Shown here one piece after another: positions 11,278 through 23,920 of a stretch of DNA of 64,000 nucleotides. Source of the DNA: Viola odorata (Eukaryota; Streptophyta; Magnoliopsida; Malpighiales; Violaceae); assembly GCA_963691705.1 (NCBI GenBank), contig OY829542.1:46417002-46481001 (forward strand), written 5' to 3'. The notes beneath the pieces are model-generated. The model did not search any database. It was not told the origin of the DNA and worked only from the letters and a program-made list of their open reading frames with translations. The first letter of the stretch is position 1. Every line of letters starts with the position of its first letter. The translations under genes and the position numbers were made by a program.

Positions 11278-11770
11278 GAGTGAAAATCCTATCCTTGTGA
11301 TGGCTGGTCCTGATCAGACAGCTCACTAAGACGAGGCACGCAATGGCATAAATATAGCATTGGGAGTGAAAATCCTATCCTTGTGGCAACCGTGCTAACA
11401 CAGACGGCCCATTAAGACGAGGCACACCCCAACGCCCCCGGGAGTGAAAATCCTATCCTTGTGGCAACCGTGCTAACACAGACGGCCCATTAAGATGAGG
11501 CACGCCCCGGCATCCTTGGGAGTGAAAATCCTATCCTTGTGGTAGTCGTGCTCACATAGACGGACCATTAAGACGAGGCACGCCCCAAGGAGATAGCAAC
11601 TCAGTCCTGGAAGTGAAAATCCTATCCTTGTGGTAGCCGTGCTCACACAGACGGACCACTAAGACGAGGCACACTCCAGAGACGTGAGGTTTCAACGCTT
11701 GGGAGTGAAAATCCTATCCTTGTGATGTCCGGTCCTGATCAGACGGCTCACTAAGATGAGGCACGCCCCA
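11278..11770. repeat. Tandem array of six units, 78-93 bp, behind Retand pol
   Basis: The motif GAGTGAAAATCCTATCCTTG starts near 11278, 11364, 11442, 11520, 11610 and 11703. Each unit ends with a conserved CACTAAGACGAGGCACGC-type stretch. Such arrays between pol and the 3' end are known in TAT/Ogre-type elements. I see no open frame through it. Confidence 0.85.
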
Positions 11771-12457
11771 AGCCGATCGTTGACATTTGAAATAAAAAGA
11801 GACACCCCAGCTAGTAACCGAGCGGTTGATACCCGGTGAAGTTGAGCTGGAGAGATGTCCCTATCGCAACAATAATATCGCGGCAAGACCAAACTTAGCA
11901 AGGCTAAGCGATCTCCCTAACAACAAAGGGCGGCATCGATCTATATACAACATGAGCATAAATGATATTGATTTGTCCTCTGAGACACCACTAAAGAAAT
12001 AATGATAAGGCAGCGTTGGTCATACGACATGTGGAAATAACTTCCTGACTCTCAACAGAAAAAGCACAAGGAGAAATACAGCAGAGAAGCCTATCTCAAA
12101 GGCCAAGTTACTACGGCTACCGCAGAAACATTATGTCTCTAAAGACAGAAATATCTTAACAACCCACAGGCAACAAATGCCGCGGTCGATTAACCGCATA
12201 AGGTATGATGACTACATCATCTTGATTTTAGTAATGAATTTTACTAACTATACCGTGGCAGCAATATCATAAAGCAAGGTTGACAAAGAAATTCTAGTCA
12301 AAAAAGCAATAGTCTAAGCGAAAGAAAGTCGATATTGTCAATATTACAAAACATCCTCAAAGAATAGACGAAGGTATATCAACAGCAAAAATCAAAAAGT
12401 AAGGCACGAGGCCTAAGAAGCGGCTGACGTATTGCCCCCTCCCTGCTCGGCGCCCCT
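11771..12457. other. Retand internal spacer, no coding signal
   Basis: The stretch between the tandem array and the end of antisense unit A has stops in all frames and no repeats that I can see. Confidence 0.5.
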
Positions 12458-14750
12458 TCAGCGATAAAAGTCTTCATCGGACACGTGCGCGACCCTTTTA
12501 TCTAAGTACTCAGAAAGAACGTCGACCCGAAGGGTTTCTACCCCATAATTATGCATGAATCCATCTGACATGATCATCGCACCCTCCTTCAGGTACCAAT
12601 GACTTTTCTCAGCAGAAAGGTTAAGCTCGGCAGATAGCTCGGCGCTTCTACGCCTTTCCAGCTCTAGCCTGGCCTCTTCCTCAGAAAGGCGTATGTTCAG
12701 AGCAACACCCTTCTATTTTTCTTCTTCGAGGGTGAGCCTGGCAGCCTCTGCCTCTTGCTTAGTGATCGTTGCCTCTTACTTAGCAGCTTCTGCCTCTTGT
12801 TTGGCAGCAGTCGCAGCGTCCAGAAGCCCCTGACGCTCAGTCATCAGTCTATCTATTTCCCTCTGTCCGTTTGCTGCTGCTTTAGCATTATCTTCATCCT
12901 GGTAATGGAGATGGCAGAAGGAAGAGAACAACTGAGAGCGAAGAAAATGTATACGCTCCTGGTGGCCCTTAGCAAAAATGCATCCCTTTCCCCTTTATGC
13001 GACATCATTTGAGCCGCCAGCAGAGATGTAGACGTAAGGGCAGCGTCATCGCCATCATTCTCCAAAACTTGTAGAGCTTTATCTCTAAAAGCACTCAAGT
13101 TAACTTGGTGAGTGGCAAGGCTGGGAGCAATGTACGAACTGACGCCAACCATTAAATCAGGAGCAGGGTTGCCCCTCGCGACAACAGGTGGAGATATAGG
13201 AACGAAAGACAGGGTAGGAGGAGAAAGAGGGCGGTTAGCAGAGCCCCCTATGTCAGAAACAAAAGACCCACCCTCGCCAAACGCCCCAAAAATCAGCATA
13301 TTCGAGTTAAAACCCACAGCAGTAGAGGAAGAATAAAGCGAAGAATCAGCAAAGGTGTGAGGGTCACTACCAAGGTTAGCACCTTGAGATTGCTCGATAG
13401 GCGCGCCACCTTCCGCGAAAATTGTCAAAGGAGGGTTAATGCCAGACGACGACGGGCTGTTTTGAAGGTCGTAACGAGCCTTCTTTTGGCGGTTCGTGAG
13501 GGAGCTCACAATCGACATATCTTCGTTAGGAAGAGAATGAGCGGAAGCAGTGCCAATTTCCTAAAGACACAAAGCATAATAAGAAAACTGTGGAGGAACA
13601 AAAGAAAGTGGTAGGGGCAATGGATAAAATACCTGAGTAGAAGGAGGAATCAAGGGAATTCCAGAAGGAATTGTATCAGCAGTCACTCCTGAAGAAGCGG
13701 TAGCTTGGGAAGGAGCGGGATGCGCAACGCTTGCTTTTCTGTTTCTCTTCCTCTTTGCGACACGTGCTCGCAAAGACGACACTTGAGCAGTGTCGAGGGT
13801 GACAGCAACCCCTTGAGAAGGCGGTGCGATAAAAGTAACAACGGTAGCCCCCTCTTCAGCGATAGCAGCAGCAGCGGCGGCAGCCTCCTCCCTTTTCTTT
13901 TGCTCCCTTTTCTTTTTCCTTCGAATATATTCAGGCTCCCAACCAGGCGGAACCACTGCATATTTACAAAAAAAAGTTAGCGTTAGTACTTTCCAGCAAC
14001 GTAAATAAAGGAGGGAAAATACTCACCCATCTTGCACTCTTCAATATCCACCCCGTTAGCCACTTTACGAGTGTCAACGCTAAAGTTCAGTTGGAGCAGC
14101 GTCTTTAACCAACCATCCTCCGGGTCGGAAAGTGGTTTTCTGCTACCCCAAGCCCCATCTTTAATCTCCTCATTAAAGCCAGTTCTTCACAAAGGTTCAA
14201 GCAGGTCAACAATAAAAAATCATTCTTTCCAGCCAGAAACAGAAGACTCGAGACCCATGAGTTTCCAGGTAAATGGCTTCAGCGAGTTATCATCATAACG
14301 GGGTGATATCGATATCACCCCTTTACGAGAATACAACTGGAAAATATTGTGAAGCAGCGCTAAGGAAGGGGACTCAATTTCTTTGAACCGGCATAACGCC
14401 GCAAAAGCACTAACAACGCAAATTGCGTTAGGGCTCAGTTGAGCCGGATTCAAGTCAGAATCGACCAACAACAGTTTTACAAGTGGGTCAAGAGGAAGCC
14501 GAAACCCATGATCAAATAATTTAGCATACAATATCCTACTATTATCAGGCAAATGACTATTAAGGCGAAGCGGTTCAAAAGCAACACGAACGGAATAACC
14601 CTTAGGAAATTGAACATTGAACTCGGCCAATCTACGATGAACTAAAGGCAAGGTATAGAGAGAAGTAGGTGTATTATCGATCTTTTCTTCCCCAACAGAT
14701 CTTTGAGAACTTTCTTCCCCAATAGACATTTTAGAACGAGTCTTTGCCAT
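12458..14750 (-). pseudogene. Retand antisense unit A: gypsy-type putative transposase-like protein, spliced, decayed
   Basis: This gene lies on the strand opposite to pol. Exon 1 is 14750-14027 (ATG, start MAKTRSKMS). Intron 1 is 13956-14026 (GTGAGT...AG), exon 2 is 13955-13633, intron 2 is 13561-13632, and exon 3 is 13560-12458. Exon lengths keep phase (1, then 0). The N-terminal half holds the helical module I associate with the Pfam family of putative gypsy-type transposon proteins found antisense in such elements (HGFRLPLDPLVK, LSPNAICV). The middle is basic, then low complexity. The C-terminus (about 12560-12950) is a Glu/Ala-rich coiled coil. Breaks: TGA at 14220-14222 and 14187-14189, two nonsense codons and a frame change in exon 3. 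On the minus strand a TATATATAA box lies at about 14930, and a possible 5'-UTR intron ends just before the ATG. Function is unknown. Confidence 0.65.
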
Positions 14751-15381
14751 AACTAATAAAAAGAAGAGAGTAAAAGAAGGAAATGATGCGTGTACCTTCA
14801 CCAAAGAAACACCAGGGATCCCAGAACAAAGAAGAAGGAGCGGCGCGAGTTATTTTTCAGAAGGAAGCACCGAGCGAGAAAAGAGATTAAAAAAGAAAAG
14901 AGGAGGCGGGGAAAACATTATATATAACCCTAAAGAAGTCAAAAGGCACGACCAGTTGACAACTGACATATGGCGAAGTAGGCGTGGCAGAAAAGCGCGG
15001 CACGCGCGAAAGACGTAAGTTTTGAAAACGGTGAGACGCTTCAGTCCTCGCTGCTCCCTAGAAGGCGCCTGCCTCACCGCAAGAAAGACACGTCTTCCTT
15101 CATCATTACTTTTCAATCGCATTAATTAGGGGATTCGCAGTGTTTAATGCTCTAAAAAGCGGTGCCAGCCATACCGCGCGACCTCATGAAACAAAGCGTT
15201 AGCAAAAAGAAGCTAACAAAGCGTGAGTAGCAACAATAATACACCAAAACCCAACGAAGCAACAAAGGCCTTACGGCGTCAACATTATTACAGGAAGAAC
15301 AATGTCAAATGTTTTTAAATTACGATCGATGGAAGAATAAAGAAATACAAATAAGAATGAAACAACGATCAAGGGGGAGAT

Positions 15382-17550
15382 CTAGGAATCTTTCGCAGCA
15401 CTCGAGTCACCCGGTAGGGGAGAACGTTGCGTGCCACCATCACCGTCGTCACCAGTCTTCTCTTCCTCTAAGGCAGACGAACCGTCTCTATTTTCATTAA
15501 CTTTGTCCATTATGGCAGAGGCATAATCGGCAATCTTGGCCGGATCAAAGGAATCACTCTTGAAATAGGTTGCGAACCCAGAAGTGAAGGCCTCCAAGAC
15601 CTTCTTTTTCCACCACTCCATTCTCAGCGGAATTCTGGCAAACTCCTCGTCTCGAGCCAGCATCTCTTCACAAAGAAGAAGATTTTTCTTCTTTTCCAAT
15701 GCTAACTCTGCCTCCAGAACCTCGGCTTTCGCTTTCCCTGTGGATCTCTCTCTGCTTAGCTCTTTCTGCGACTCGTCATGAAGACGCGTTAGTAACTTCG
15801 CTTGGCCTAACTCCCGATCAAGTTGCACCTTCTGAGCACGCATCGCGCGTGAAGAATCCCGCAGTTCGTTGTCATAAGCCTCGACTGCATAGTGAAAGTA
15901 GCGAAAGGCATCTAGAGAATCATTCATAACGTGCTTGTAGCGAGCCCTAGGCGAAAGCTGTAGAAACTTCTCTTTTTCTTTAGAAGAGCTCATCATTTTT
16001 CCCATCAAGGGCGCCGTGAATTCGTCTCTTGAGAAGGGATTTGGCACCCCTGCGGCACGAAGACCGTTGACGCCAAACCCTGTCAAATCCATGCGATAGC
16101 ACGAAGTCCCTTTAGGGCCTTTAAGAGAGAGATTGACCATCGGAGTCGAAGAAGAATCCCCAGTACTCACCTCTGAGATAGAAGTAAAAAACAATTGTGG
16201 AGGAGCCTTGGGCGGCAGCCCAGAAATTGGAGAAGTCGTTACCATCACATCTGTAATACAATGAAAAATCGGAGAGTCAGGAGCGTTAGCTGGAGGAGGG
16301 GAGTATGCTGCTAACGAGACTTCAGCAGCGGTAGGAAGGCTGACGGTTGGCGTGTCAGCAACCTTCACTATTTAAGAAGTGCTTCCTACAGAAGAAACGA
16401 TAGGCGCCACGGTAGCCATTGCGTTAGCACTGTCAGAAGGAACCCCGGCAGCCTGCTCGTTCATGTCTACTCTGAGTCTCTTTCGCTGAAGTGAGGAAGC
16501 ATGACGGAGGTCTGGTTTGGTATCCATATCCTCGTTGTTGTTGTCGCTGTCACTGTCGCTGTCAATTATTCTAGTCGCAGGACGACTTAGATTAATACCT
16601 TCACGCCGAAGCGGTAGCCAATTGTCAAGAAAATGAGTCGCTCGAGCAGAAACGCCGCGCACTCGCCCTCCCCTAACGACTGTCTTAGTTCTTCCCCTTT
16701 TAGGCGGAATGCCTCGATGACTGGAACCCCCGACAAGAGGAGAGGCCGGTATAGTTCGAAGCGGCACCACGTTCAAAGGAGCGTTAGCTCCTCCAGATGA
16801 TTGGCCATCAGCGTCTCCTATTAAGGAAACGCGTGAGAACAATAAATAAGTCAAGGAGAAAGTGTGAAAAAAGACAAACTCACCCATAACGCACTCGTTT
16901 AGAAGCTTGTACGAGGCAAACTCCCGGATACGATAACACGTATTTTTATCTACCAAAGCGTTAGCTTGATCTAGCTCACTTCTAGACAGTACCACCGGGT
17001 TCGCCCAGAGGGGGCCTATAAGCTCTTGATTAAAACCCGGACGCCATAAACGGGACGGTAGCTCAAGTATGAAGAAACTGCTTTTCCAGTCAGCTATAGC
17101 CCTCTTAAAGTCACGAAACCGCTGCCAGAATGACTGCACGAACGCGTCATCCCACGTTGGAGTAATATCGATTAAACAATAGCGACAGGTCATGCTAAAG
17201 AATTTGCGAAATAAATTAAGAGATGGGGTAAGAATGTTCTCCAGTTCGCAAGCGTGAAGAAAGGTATAAACCCCACACCAAGAAGAAGGAGTTATCTGGG
17301 CAGGACTAAGCCTATACTCCCGCAGCAGTGCCATTATTGAAGCATGGATTGGGAGGCAAAAACCATAGAGGAACATCTTAAAATAGACTAGCCTGCAGTT
17401 CCCCCACAATGGATCGTGAAGTCGCATGTCACCATCGGGAACGGCAGGGACACATCCAGGAGGAAAAGTAATACCGTTTTGCTCTAATTCAGCATTTAAA
17501 ACCGCCTCACATGAGAAAATACTGGGTGTCTGTGCAATTTCTGGATCCAC
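15382..17550 (-). CDS. Retand antisense unit B: paralogue of A, nearly intact
   Basis: This is a second antisense gene with the same plan as unit A. Exon 17550-16884 carries the same helical module (YGFCLPIHASIMALL, LSPAQITPSSW). An intron at 16818-16883 (66 bp, GTGAGT...AATAG) sits at the same phase-1 site, right after a Met-Gly, as in A. The exon 16817-15382 is Ser/Pro-rich and then forms a long coiled coil (about 15560-15960), with an acidic tail. The only break I see is a TAA at 16372-16374, in frame on both sides. The true start is unclear: 17550 is a GTG with a stop upstream, so an upstream exon probably joins at a TCTAG acceptor nearby. The product would be about 700 residues. Function is unknown. 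Confidence 0.6.
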
Positions 17551-18091
17551 AGGTCTCTAGAGGAACCGCCTGGTTCTAGTTATAACTATAGTAAACTAAT
17601 GAACAGAAAATCTGAAAGGATGAAGTGATACCTTGGAAGGAAGGATTCGCAGGCGAATCGGCGAAGAGCGGCGGACTGCCAAGAAGTTCTTCCAGAGAGA
17701 ACAAAGAGAAGAAAAGAGAGAAAATTTAAAACGAGGACAAAAAGTGTTAGAAAGAGAAGACGATCCCCTTTTAAAGGACTAAGTGCCACCACATTAATTG
17801 AACTACCAGTCGTGCGAGGACGCGTGTAAAGGAAGTTGGCCACGTGGAGTCATATCAAAGGGTTAAAAACAAGCAGTTATTGGCCACAATTCACCAAGCG
17901 GCGGTTAATGTTGACCAAGTCAAAACAATCGCAGAGCGATTGCCTCAGTGAGGCTAACGCCTTTTGCGTTAGCCATCAATGAAATTAAAGTCCCGACAAG
18001 AGAACATGGTGGCAAAAGAAAGAAAAATAGAGAACATCAGTTTATTCATTAAAAGCCATACGACATCTACAGTGCGCCTAACGCCAGGACA

Positions 18092-18499
18092 CTAATCCTC
18101 ATCAGGCCAGTATATGTCATAGTAGAAGACGTCGTCTTCATCTGAAAGCGGCAGACCATCGTTGAAAGGGGGAAAAGGTTGGTCAACTCTCTTCTCTTGA
18201 CCTAATAGCGCCGAACCCGACCCTTCTGCAACGTTAACATCCGTCGCTTCAGAACCAGCACTGCGAGAAGAATCTCTCGCTGGAAAATGATTAACAGGAG
18301 AAATCGGTTCACCACCCTTTCGCGCAGGGGCCGCAGAGAAAGCACAAGGTGTATCAACCGTTTTAGGAACCTTCCTCTTCGACCTTTCGCGGCCCTTGCG
18401 GTGAGGGAATCACCTTTTCAGGCATGGAGGAGAAGGAGGACCATTGGAATCTAGAGAAGTTGGAGGAGTGGATAGAGGCTCGCGTTCAGCAATCTCCAT
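18092..18499 (-). pseudogene. Retand antisense unit C: small acidic-tailed reading frame
   Basis: From ATG 18499 the minus strand is open for 136 codons to TAG 18092-18094 apart from one TGA about 30 codons in. The predicted chain is Ser/Pro-rich, has a basic patch after the stop and ends in an acidic, aromatic tail (DEDDVFYYDIYW). It has no domain I know. As in A and B, a pyrimidine-rich stretch and possible acceptor AG lie just upstream of the ATG. It may be a separate gene or a degenerated piece of one. Confidence 0.4.
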
Positions 18500-19005
18500 A
18501 TGATATGAATTGAAGCAACCTGGGAAGAGAAATAAGAAAAAGAAGGTGAACAGGAAAAAGAAAAGAAAACTCCATTAAATAGCTGAGGCGAAGAGATACC
18601 CTGATCTCTTCGCGCGTCACTTGAAAGAAATAAATATGCCTGGAGAAGAACAATCATAATTGCAGAATCTGATCTGGTGCAATCGCGCCCGCTCGGAGAT
18701 TGGGCCAATCAAAAGGCGCCAAAGAACCACCCAATCACTCACCACTAAGAATGCGACGCAAAGGATGGTTGAACAAAACATTTATGGCCAACTTTCAGAA
18801 TGCAGGCATTGCAGCACTATATCCCACGAAAGACTCATTTTCGGTTGGGCTAGTAACCGCATCCACTCAACAGGGCAAGGAGCAAGATATTAAAAGTAAA
18901 AGACATGTGCAATAATCGAAACAACATTTTATTTATGGCCTGAGTGGCCTAAGCACCTAGGCGTATACACAGAAAATATAAAAGCAAGGAGACGCCGGTC
19001 AGCAG

Positions 19006-19389
19006 TCAGGCACAAGACCCAGCATCGTCGTCCTCCAGCAGAGTAGGGATCTCTCTCAGGGCATCAGTCACGGAGGTCAGCTCAAAGGAAGAAATCCTCA
19101 TGTCTTTCAAACAGCACACCAACATGTCATTTCTCTACTGCAGAATGGCAATCACCACCTCGATGCGAGAGTTAGCAGCAGTCAACTTCGACACATTCTC
19201 TAGAGGGTTAAAATCCTCCAGAGAAACCGCACCTAGCCTGGACCGCAGAGGGGTCATCATCCCCTGGAGCTCCAGAATATCCTCAGAAACCTTGGTCAGC
19301 ATGTTCTCCAGAAAGTTGACGTCACCATCATTAAGATTCCTCAGAGTATGAGATTTGGAGATCAAGAAGTTCTTAGTAAGATTGTCCAT
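19006..19389 (-). pseudogene. Retand antisense unit D: small helical reading frame
   Basis: From ATG 19389 the minus strand is open to TGA 19006-19008 (127 codons), with one TAG at 19135-19137. The chain is Leu-, Asn- and Glu-rich and likely helical (VSEDILELQGMM), with an acidic end. A TATAAAT box on the minus strand lies at 19449-19455, about 60 bases upstream of the ATG. No known domain. Confidence 0.4.
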
Positions 19390-19601
19390 GATGAAGGTGC
19401 CAAGAGAAGTGCGAAAAGATGTGAAAATTTGATGCGGTGGAAGATCAAATTTATAGGTTCAAAGAAACAACTGATTGAGAAGAAGAGTCCCTCAGAAAAT
19501 AAACCACCCCGTTATCTCAAAGACCGTCAGGAATGACATCGAAGCCAAAGGTGAAGCGGTAGCCCTTGGTGAACACTCAGGCTCATTTTCGGTTGGGCTT
19601 A

Positions 19602-20215
19602 TGATAACAATATACCTAACGCCCGGGGCATTTTTATCTTTACACCCCGTGATGGGGACAGAACGTTGTTATACCTACCGGGCGGATAACCTCGAGGCTA
19701 TCGCCCTTTATCAAGCGATCAGCGCTGGGATGGTCGACACCAACGGGGGGGTCCCACACGTCACCTTATCATGACACGCGGCGCAATCCCATCCCAGGCT
19801 AAACATGGTGTCCCATAAGGAGCATAGGCGTTACCTTGCCTAGGTAACGCCTACCCCCATAATAGATATCTAACGCAACGATAGCACGCTGTTGACGGGG
19901 AATGTCAATCGCTTAACGGGCCCGTTAGCACCCTTTATGGCCAAGCCCTCAGAAAATACTCTACTTTTCGCCTATAAATACCTCCATAGAAAAGGGGGAA
20001 GGTAAGCCTAAAATTGCTGGCCCAAGCTCTACCACTTTCACTACTCATATTGACTTAAGCATCGGAGTGTTTGCGCCGGGGACCCCCTCCGGCGCTTTGC
20101 AGGTACACCGGACGGCCAAGAACAACAAACCCCAGGAGCCATTTTCCCCTCCTGTCCTTCAGCAAAGAGTCCAAATCTTATCATTATCGCTGCTAGGATG
20201 ACAGCACTCAAACAG
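19602..20215 (+). mobile_element. Probable 3' LTR of the Retand-type element
   Basis: A TATA box TATAAATA lies at 19973-19980. About 70-110 bases later comes the stretch around 20050-20102 (TTAAGCATCGGAG, then GCGCCGGGGACCCCC and TTTGCAGG), which resembles the R/U5 region of TAT-lineage LTRs. Both ends are estimates, because no 5' LTR is present to compare. Confidence 0.4.
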
Positions 20216-22219
20216 AAATATCAACAGTTGATCAAGCCCTTAACATTTCTAAGTAAGCATGGAAATAAAACGATAAACAACCGAATGTGACAAGAGAATA
20301 TATTAAGCATGCATTAGGCCTCTCAACTGAACCTTACAACCCTTGAGACACCCTTTACTAAGAGAAAAGTATTTAGCTACTCATAATAAAATATAAACAG
20401 CCGGTGGGAGAAGAGAATAACATAAACTATATTGAAAAGAAAATAAAGGAGAAGTATATTTGAATAAAAACCGATGGAGGAAATCAAGCTTTCCCTTTTA
20501 CAAGCTGACGGCGGTGCTCAAAAAGAGGAAGAGAGAATTCCTAAAAATTAGGTAAAGAGAGAGAATGTCTTAGGATAGTCGCCCTTACAAAAACCCTAAA
20601 GTTAAGCTTAAATAGCCTAAAAACTAGCTATGGGACAAAATACAGCTCAAGGAGAGAGGGTATCAGTGCATGAGGGGGCGACAACACATAGGAATTACGC
20701 TTCCTCTGCAGGGAATATTCTGAGATCTTCTAGAGCGTCAGGCATCTCTTGGAAGTGCATGGAATCCCGTGTGGATCTTAGAAGATGCTTTTCTTTGTCT
20801 TTTGATCTTTGATCCGATGCAGGTATCAAGGGCACAAGTCTGCTCAATAGTCTGGTTGGCGTTGAGGGCGCGATGACATTCTGCTCTTCTAGGCCTCGAA
20901 GCTTCAAGACTCCAGAAATCCTTCAAAATTGCTCGCTTTCACTCTTTTCTTCCTTTAAGCGCTGATCTGCCAAAACCATGGGAAAAAGGGCAAATCAGGA
21001 GTATCATGCCCTCGAAAAGGCCAAAACAAAGGGGGGAAAACCTATAATTAAAACACGCTATCAGGCATGCTACGTCGGACACTTAATGGTGGTTGATGGA
21101 CGAAATTAGCATGAAGGTTCAAATAAAAATGATTATTCAAGCATAATTTAGTTCAATAATTATGTAGTACACAAACTTCATAAATTATATATATCACCCT
21201 ACAAGTTAGAAAATAAAGAAATCCTGAAACTGATACCTGATACAAAAACCTATACAACACTTGACAGACTTGTTCAGAAATTGATGATCATTATCTTAAA
21301 AGGATCAAATGTTTGGTGAAATTTGAACTTTTAGCTTACAATTTTTAGTTCCCTCCACTGACAATCATATTTTTGTCTCTTTTGGTTATAAAATGTTATG
21401 AGATCTCTGACGAGATTATAAATAAGAGCCTTCGACGAGATTGAGTCCCATGATGTGCACATTTGTCTTTTTGCTTATACTTACTGTAAGCCGATATTCC
21501 TCCAGTAGCACTAGCAACTACAAGCCATCATCAAGAACCCAGAATATAAATGCAAGAACAGTTCTGAAGATACAACTAATTTTTAAACTCAAATGGTTTT
21601 AGACTAATCGATGATGGCCAAATCATCCTCAGTTTTTTTGAAGATCTCTGTCACTTTTCCCGGCTCGAATATCATCACGAAATTAACTAGATAATAATAA
21701 TTACCACCATTTTCTTCAAAGTGATATAATCTCAATGCTTGATTAATGTTGGAACAAATAGCTATTACATTAGGGAATATATATACCAACTTAGTTAACT
21801 GCACTACATGGTAATAGAAGAACCCACTAACCGGGCAATGCATAGATAGAAAAGAATCCTTCCAGGCTTTTTATGATATTCAATAACATCAGCCTGGACA
21901 AAGAAGAATTGATGCTTCATATAGGGTTATAGTCCTACAACAGAAGCAGTTGCACCACCAACATTGTCCTCCAACTACGATACCAGTAAGCTAAGATAAT
22001 TGAGAATGAAACTTTAGTAAACATAGACATCTTGAAACAATGACTCGACTACCATGCCAAAACTATCCAAATCCACAAGCATCTTAACATAGCAAGTGAA
22101 CAATTGAACGAACTCTATCGAGCCACTCCAGAATCTAACAGCTAGAAAAGATCTTTACAGGTTGCTCCAATTAGGAAACACAACGTACTACCTTTTTGTA
22201 CGCAAACACACACACTAAT
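20216..22219. other. Unassigned DNA, no convincing gene
   Basis: The first part (to about 21060) is repeat-like. The rest is AT-rich with scattered stops. A minus-strand frame of 79 codons at 21604-21843 has no recognisable domain, so I leave it unannotated. Confidence 0.4.
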
Positions 22220-22224
22220 ATGCT

Positions 22225-23546
22225 TGATTGAGTGTTTATTTTGTATGTTTTCATCATCTATTTTGACATTATTTAAGATGATGATACTGCTAATTCGGGC
22301 GTAATTCCTTCCTTTTTGTAGAAACCAGTCAGAAGAACCAAAGAAAAAAGAAAGGAACAGAAATGCCCATAAAAGATAGCAAAAACAAATAAGTGGTGAT
22401 CAAGAGCTGAAACACCAAAAATAGGTCTCTTCCCTAGGCCTAGGAGAGAGCACATCTGCACTAGACCTAGGAAGCTGTCAGCGGAACCAATGGGCCGCGA
22501 GTGGGCTTAAGACGCGAATTGAAAGAGGAGTGTGTCAAAGAGCTTTTTGAAACCCTAATAAACTATACCTCCTGTCAGCTGGAAATATCCTAAGAGGATA
22601 AGATACAATTTCTTATTTTATTATTTAGAATTTTATCTTTTAGAGATAATCAAGGAAAAATTTTACTACTTAAACTTTCCTTGTGCCATCGTCCAAGACA
22701 TCTTTTATTTCTATTATTATTCTTTTAATTCTTCCATATTTAGGAATTTTAAGGAAGAGTAGTTTTAATTTTAAAACTTTGTTTTCTCTCCTCTCTTCGT
22801 CTTCCTCCTTGGGAAGACAAAGAAGGAGGAGTTCATCTTCTTTGATTTTAATTATGTATTTCGTTTCTAGTTAAATCTTTATTCCCAGTAAAGACAACTG
22901 AATGTTATGATTCATTTTACTTGTGAGATCTAAATGTTCTTTATATTTTTTGTACTTGTATTTCTTCTCTTTCTGATTTCTTGCCAATTTATTCTTGTTT
23001 GATTTAAAAGTGTTCAACTTAAGTTTTAACCTGAATAATTACAACTTTTCCTAATAACTTTGGTTCTACATTGTTAGAAGGAATCAGTGGGCAACTAGCT
23101 TGTGGCGAGCCAGAACTCAGTTAGAGAAAGAGAAGAATTAGGTTTATAAGGACGAGTGAGTCTCTTCCCTAGGTCTAGGGATAGTCTCTCCCTATTTTTA
23201 TCAACCAACTAGTTAAATCCTATAAGTGAACCTTAGGGTTGCTAGAAGGTTAGGGTTCTTAATAGAGAAATTTCTTTAAGAAACTTGATTAGGAGGAGAG
23301 TAGGAAATCAAAGTGAACTTGATTTCTATAGCTTCCCTATAAGTTAGAAATGAAAACCATTGAATCAATGGTCAAAGTTTATGAATCATAATTGGAAGCC
23401 ACTTTGTTTACTTATTTGTTTTCATCTGATCTTCATCTTGTTTTAAGTTTACCAATTCTCTGTGGATCGAACATTTTACCATTATTTACAAATCTTTATA
23501 GTTAATGATAAGTTAAATTTATTTTTGACGGTTTCGACACCCATCA
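22225..23546 (-). mobile_element. Solo LTR 1 (minus orientation), TSD ATGCT
   Basis: Read on the minus strand it starts TGATGGGTGTCGAAACCGTC and ends CAATCA. The flanks are ATGCT at 22220-22224 and ATGCT at 23547-23551, a perfect 5-bp target duplication. No internal region is present, so it is a solo LTR left by recombination. It is a diverged copy of the LTR at 24282-25800. Confidence 0.85.
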
Positions 23547-23920
23547 ATGCTCCTATCTCTGGCTTACATAACACAACAATGTTGCATACATATCTTAGCA
23601 GTGCAGACTAACTACTCACAAAACAAAAGGACAATATTCATACAAATCTATCCACGTTTAACAAGTCGTCCAAGTAAAAACCAGCTTAATTTGGAAAAAC
23701 AACATCTACCTCCCACCTCCTTCTCCTGGAAATACAAAGAATGGAAGTCAACAATTTGTGAACAAAAAATCATGAAAAATAAAATAAAATAGAAGTATGG
23801 AAACTATGATAGGACTCAAATCACGTGATAATTGGCTGAACTAAGTAATGCATAATGCATCTTCCACCTGCGTATAGAGATAAAAAATAGAAACAGAAAT
23901 AATAGAAAAAAGCATAAAAG

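Noticed and set aside
11278..11770. Regularly spaced repeats that could suggest a CRISPR array
   Set aside because: Units are 78-93 bp, similarity covers most of each unit, no unique spacers exist, and the setting is a plant retrotransposon.
21604..21843. Minus-strand 79-codon open frame
   Set aside because: No recognisable domain, splice context or neighbour supports it.
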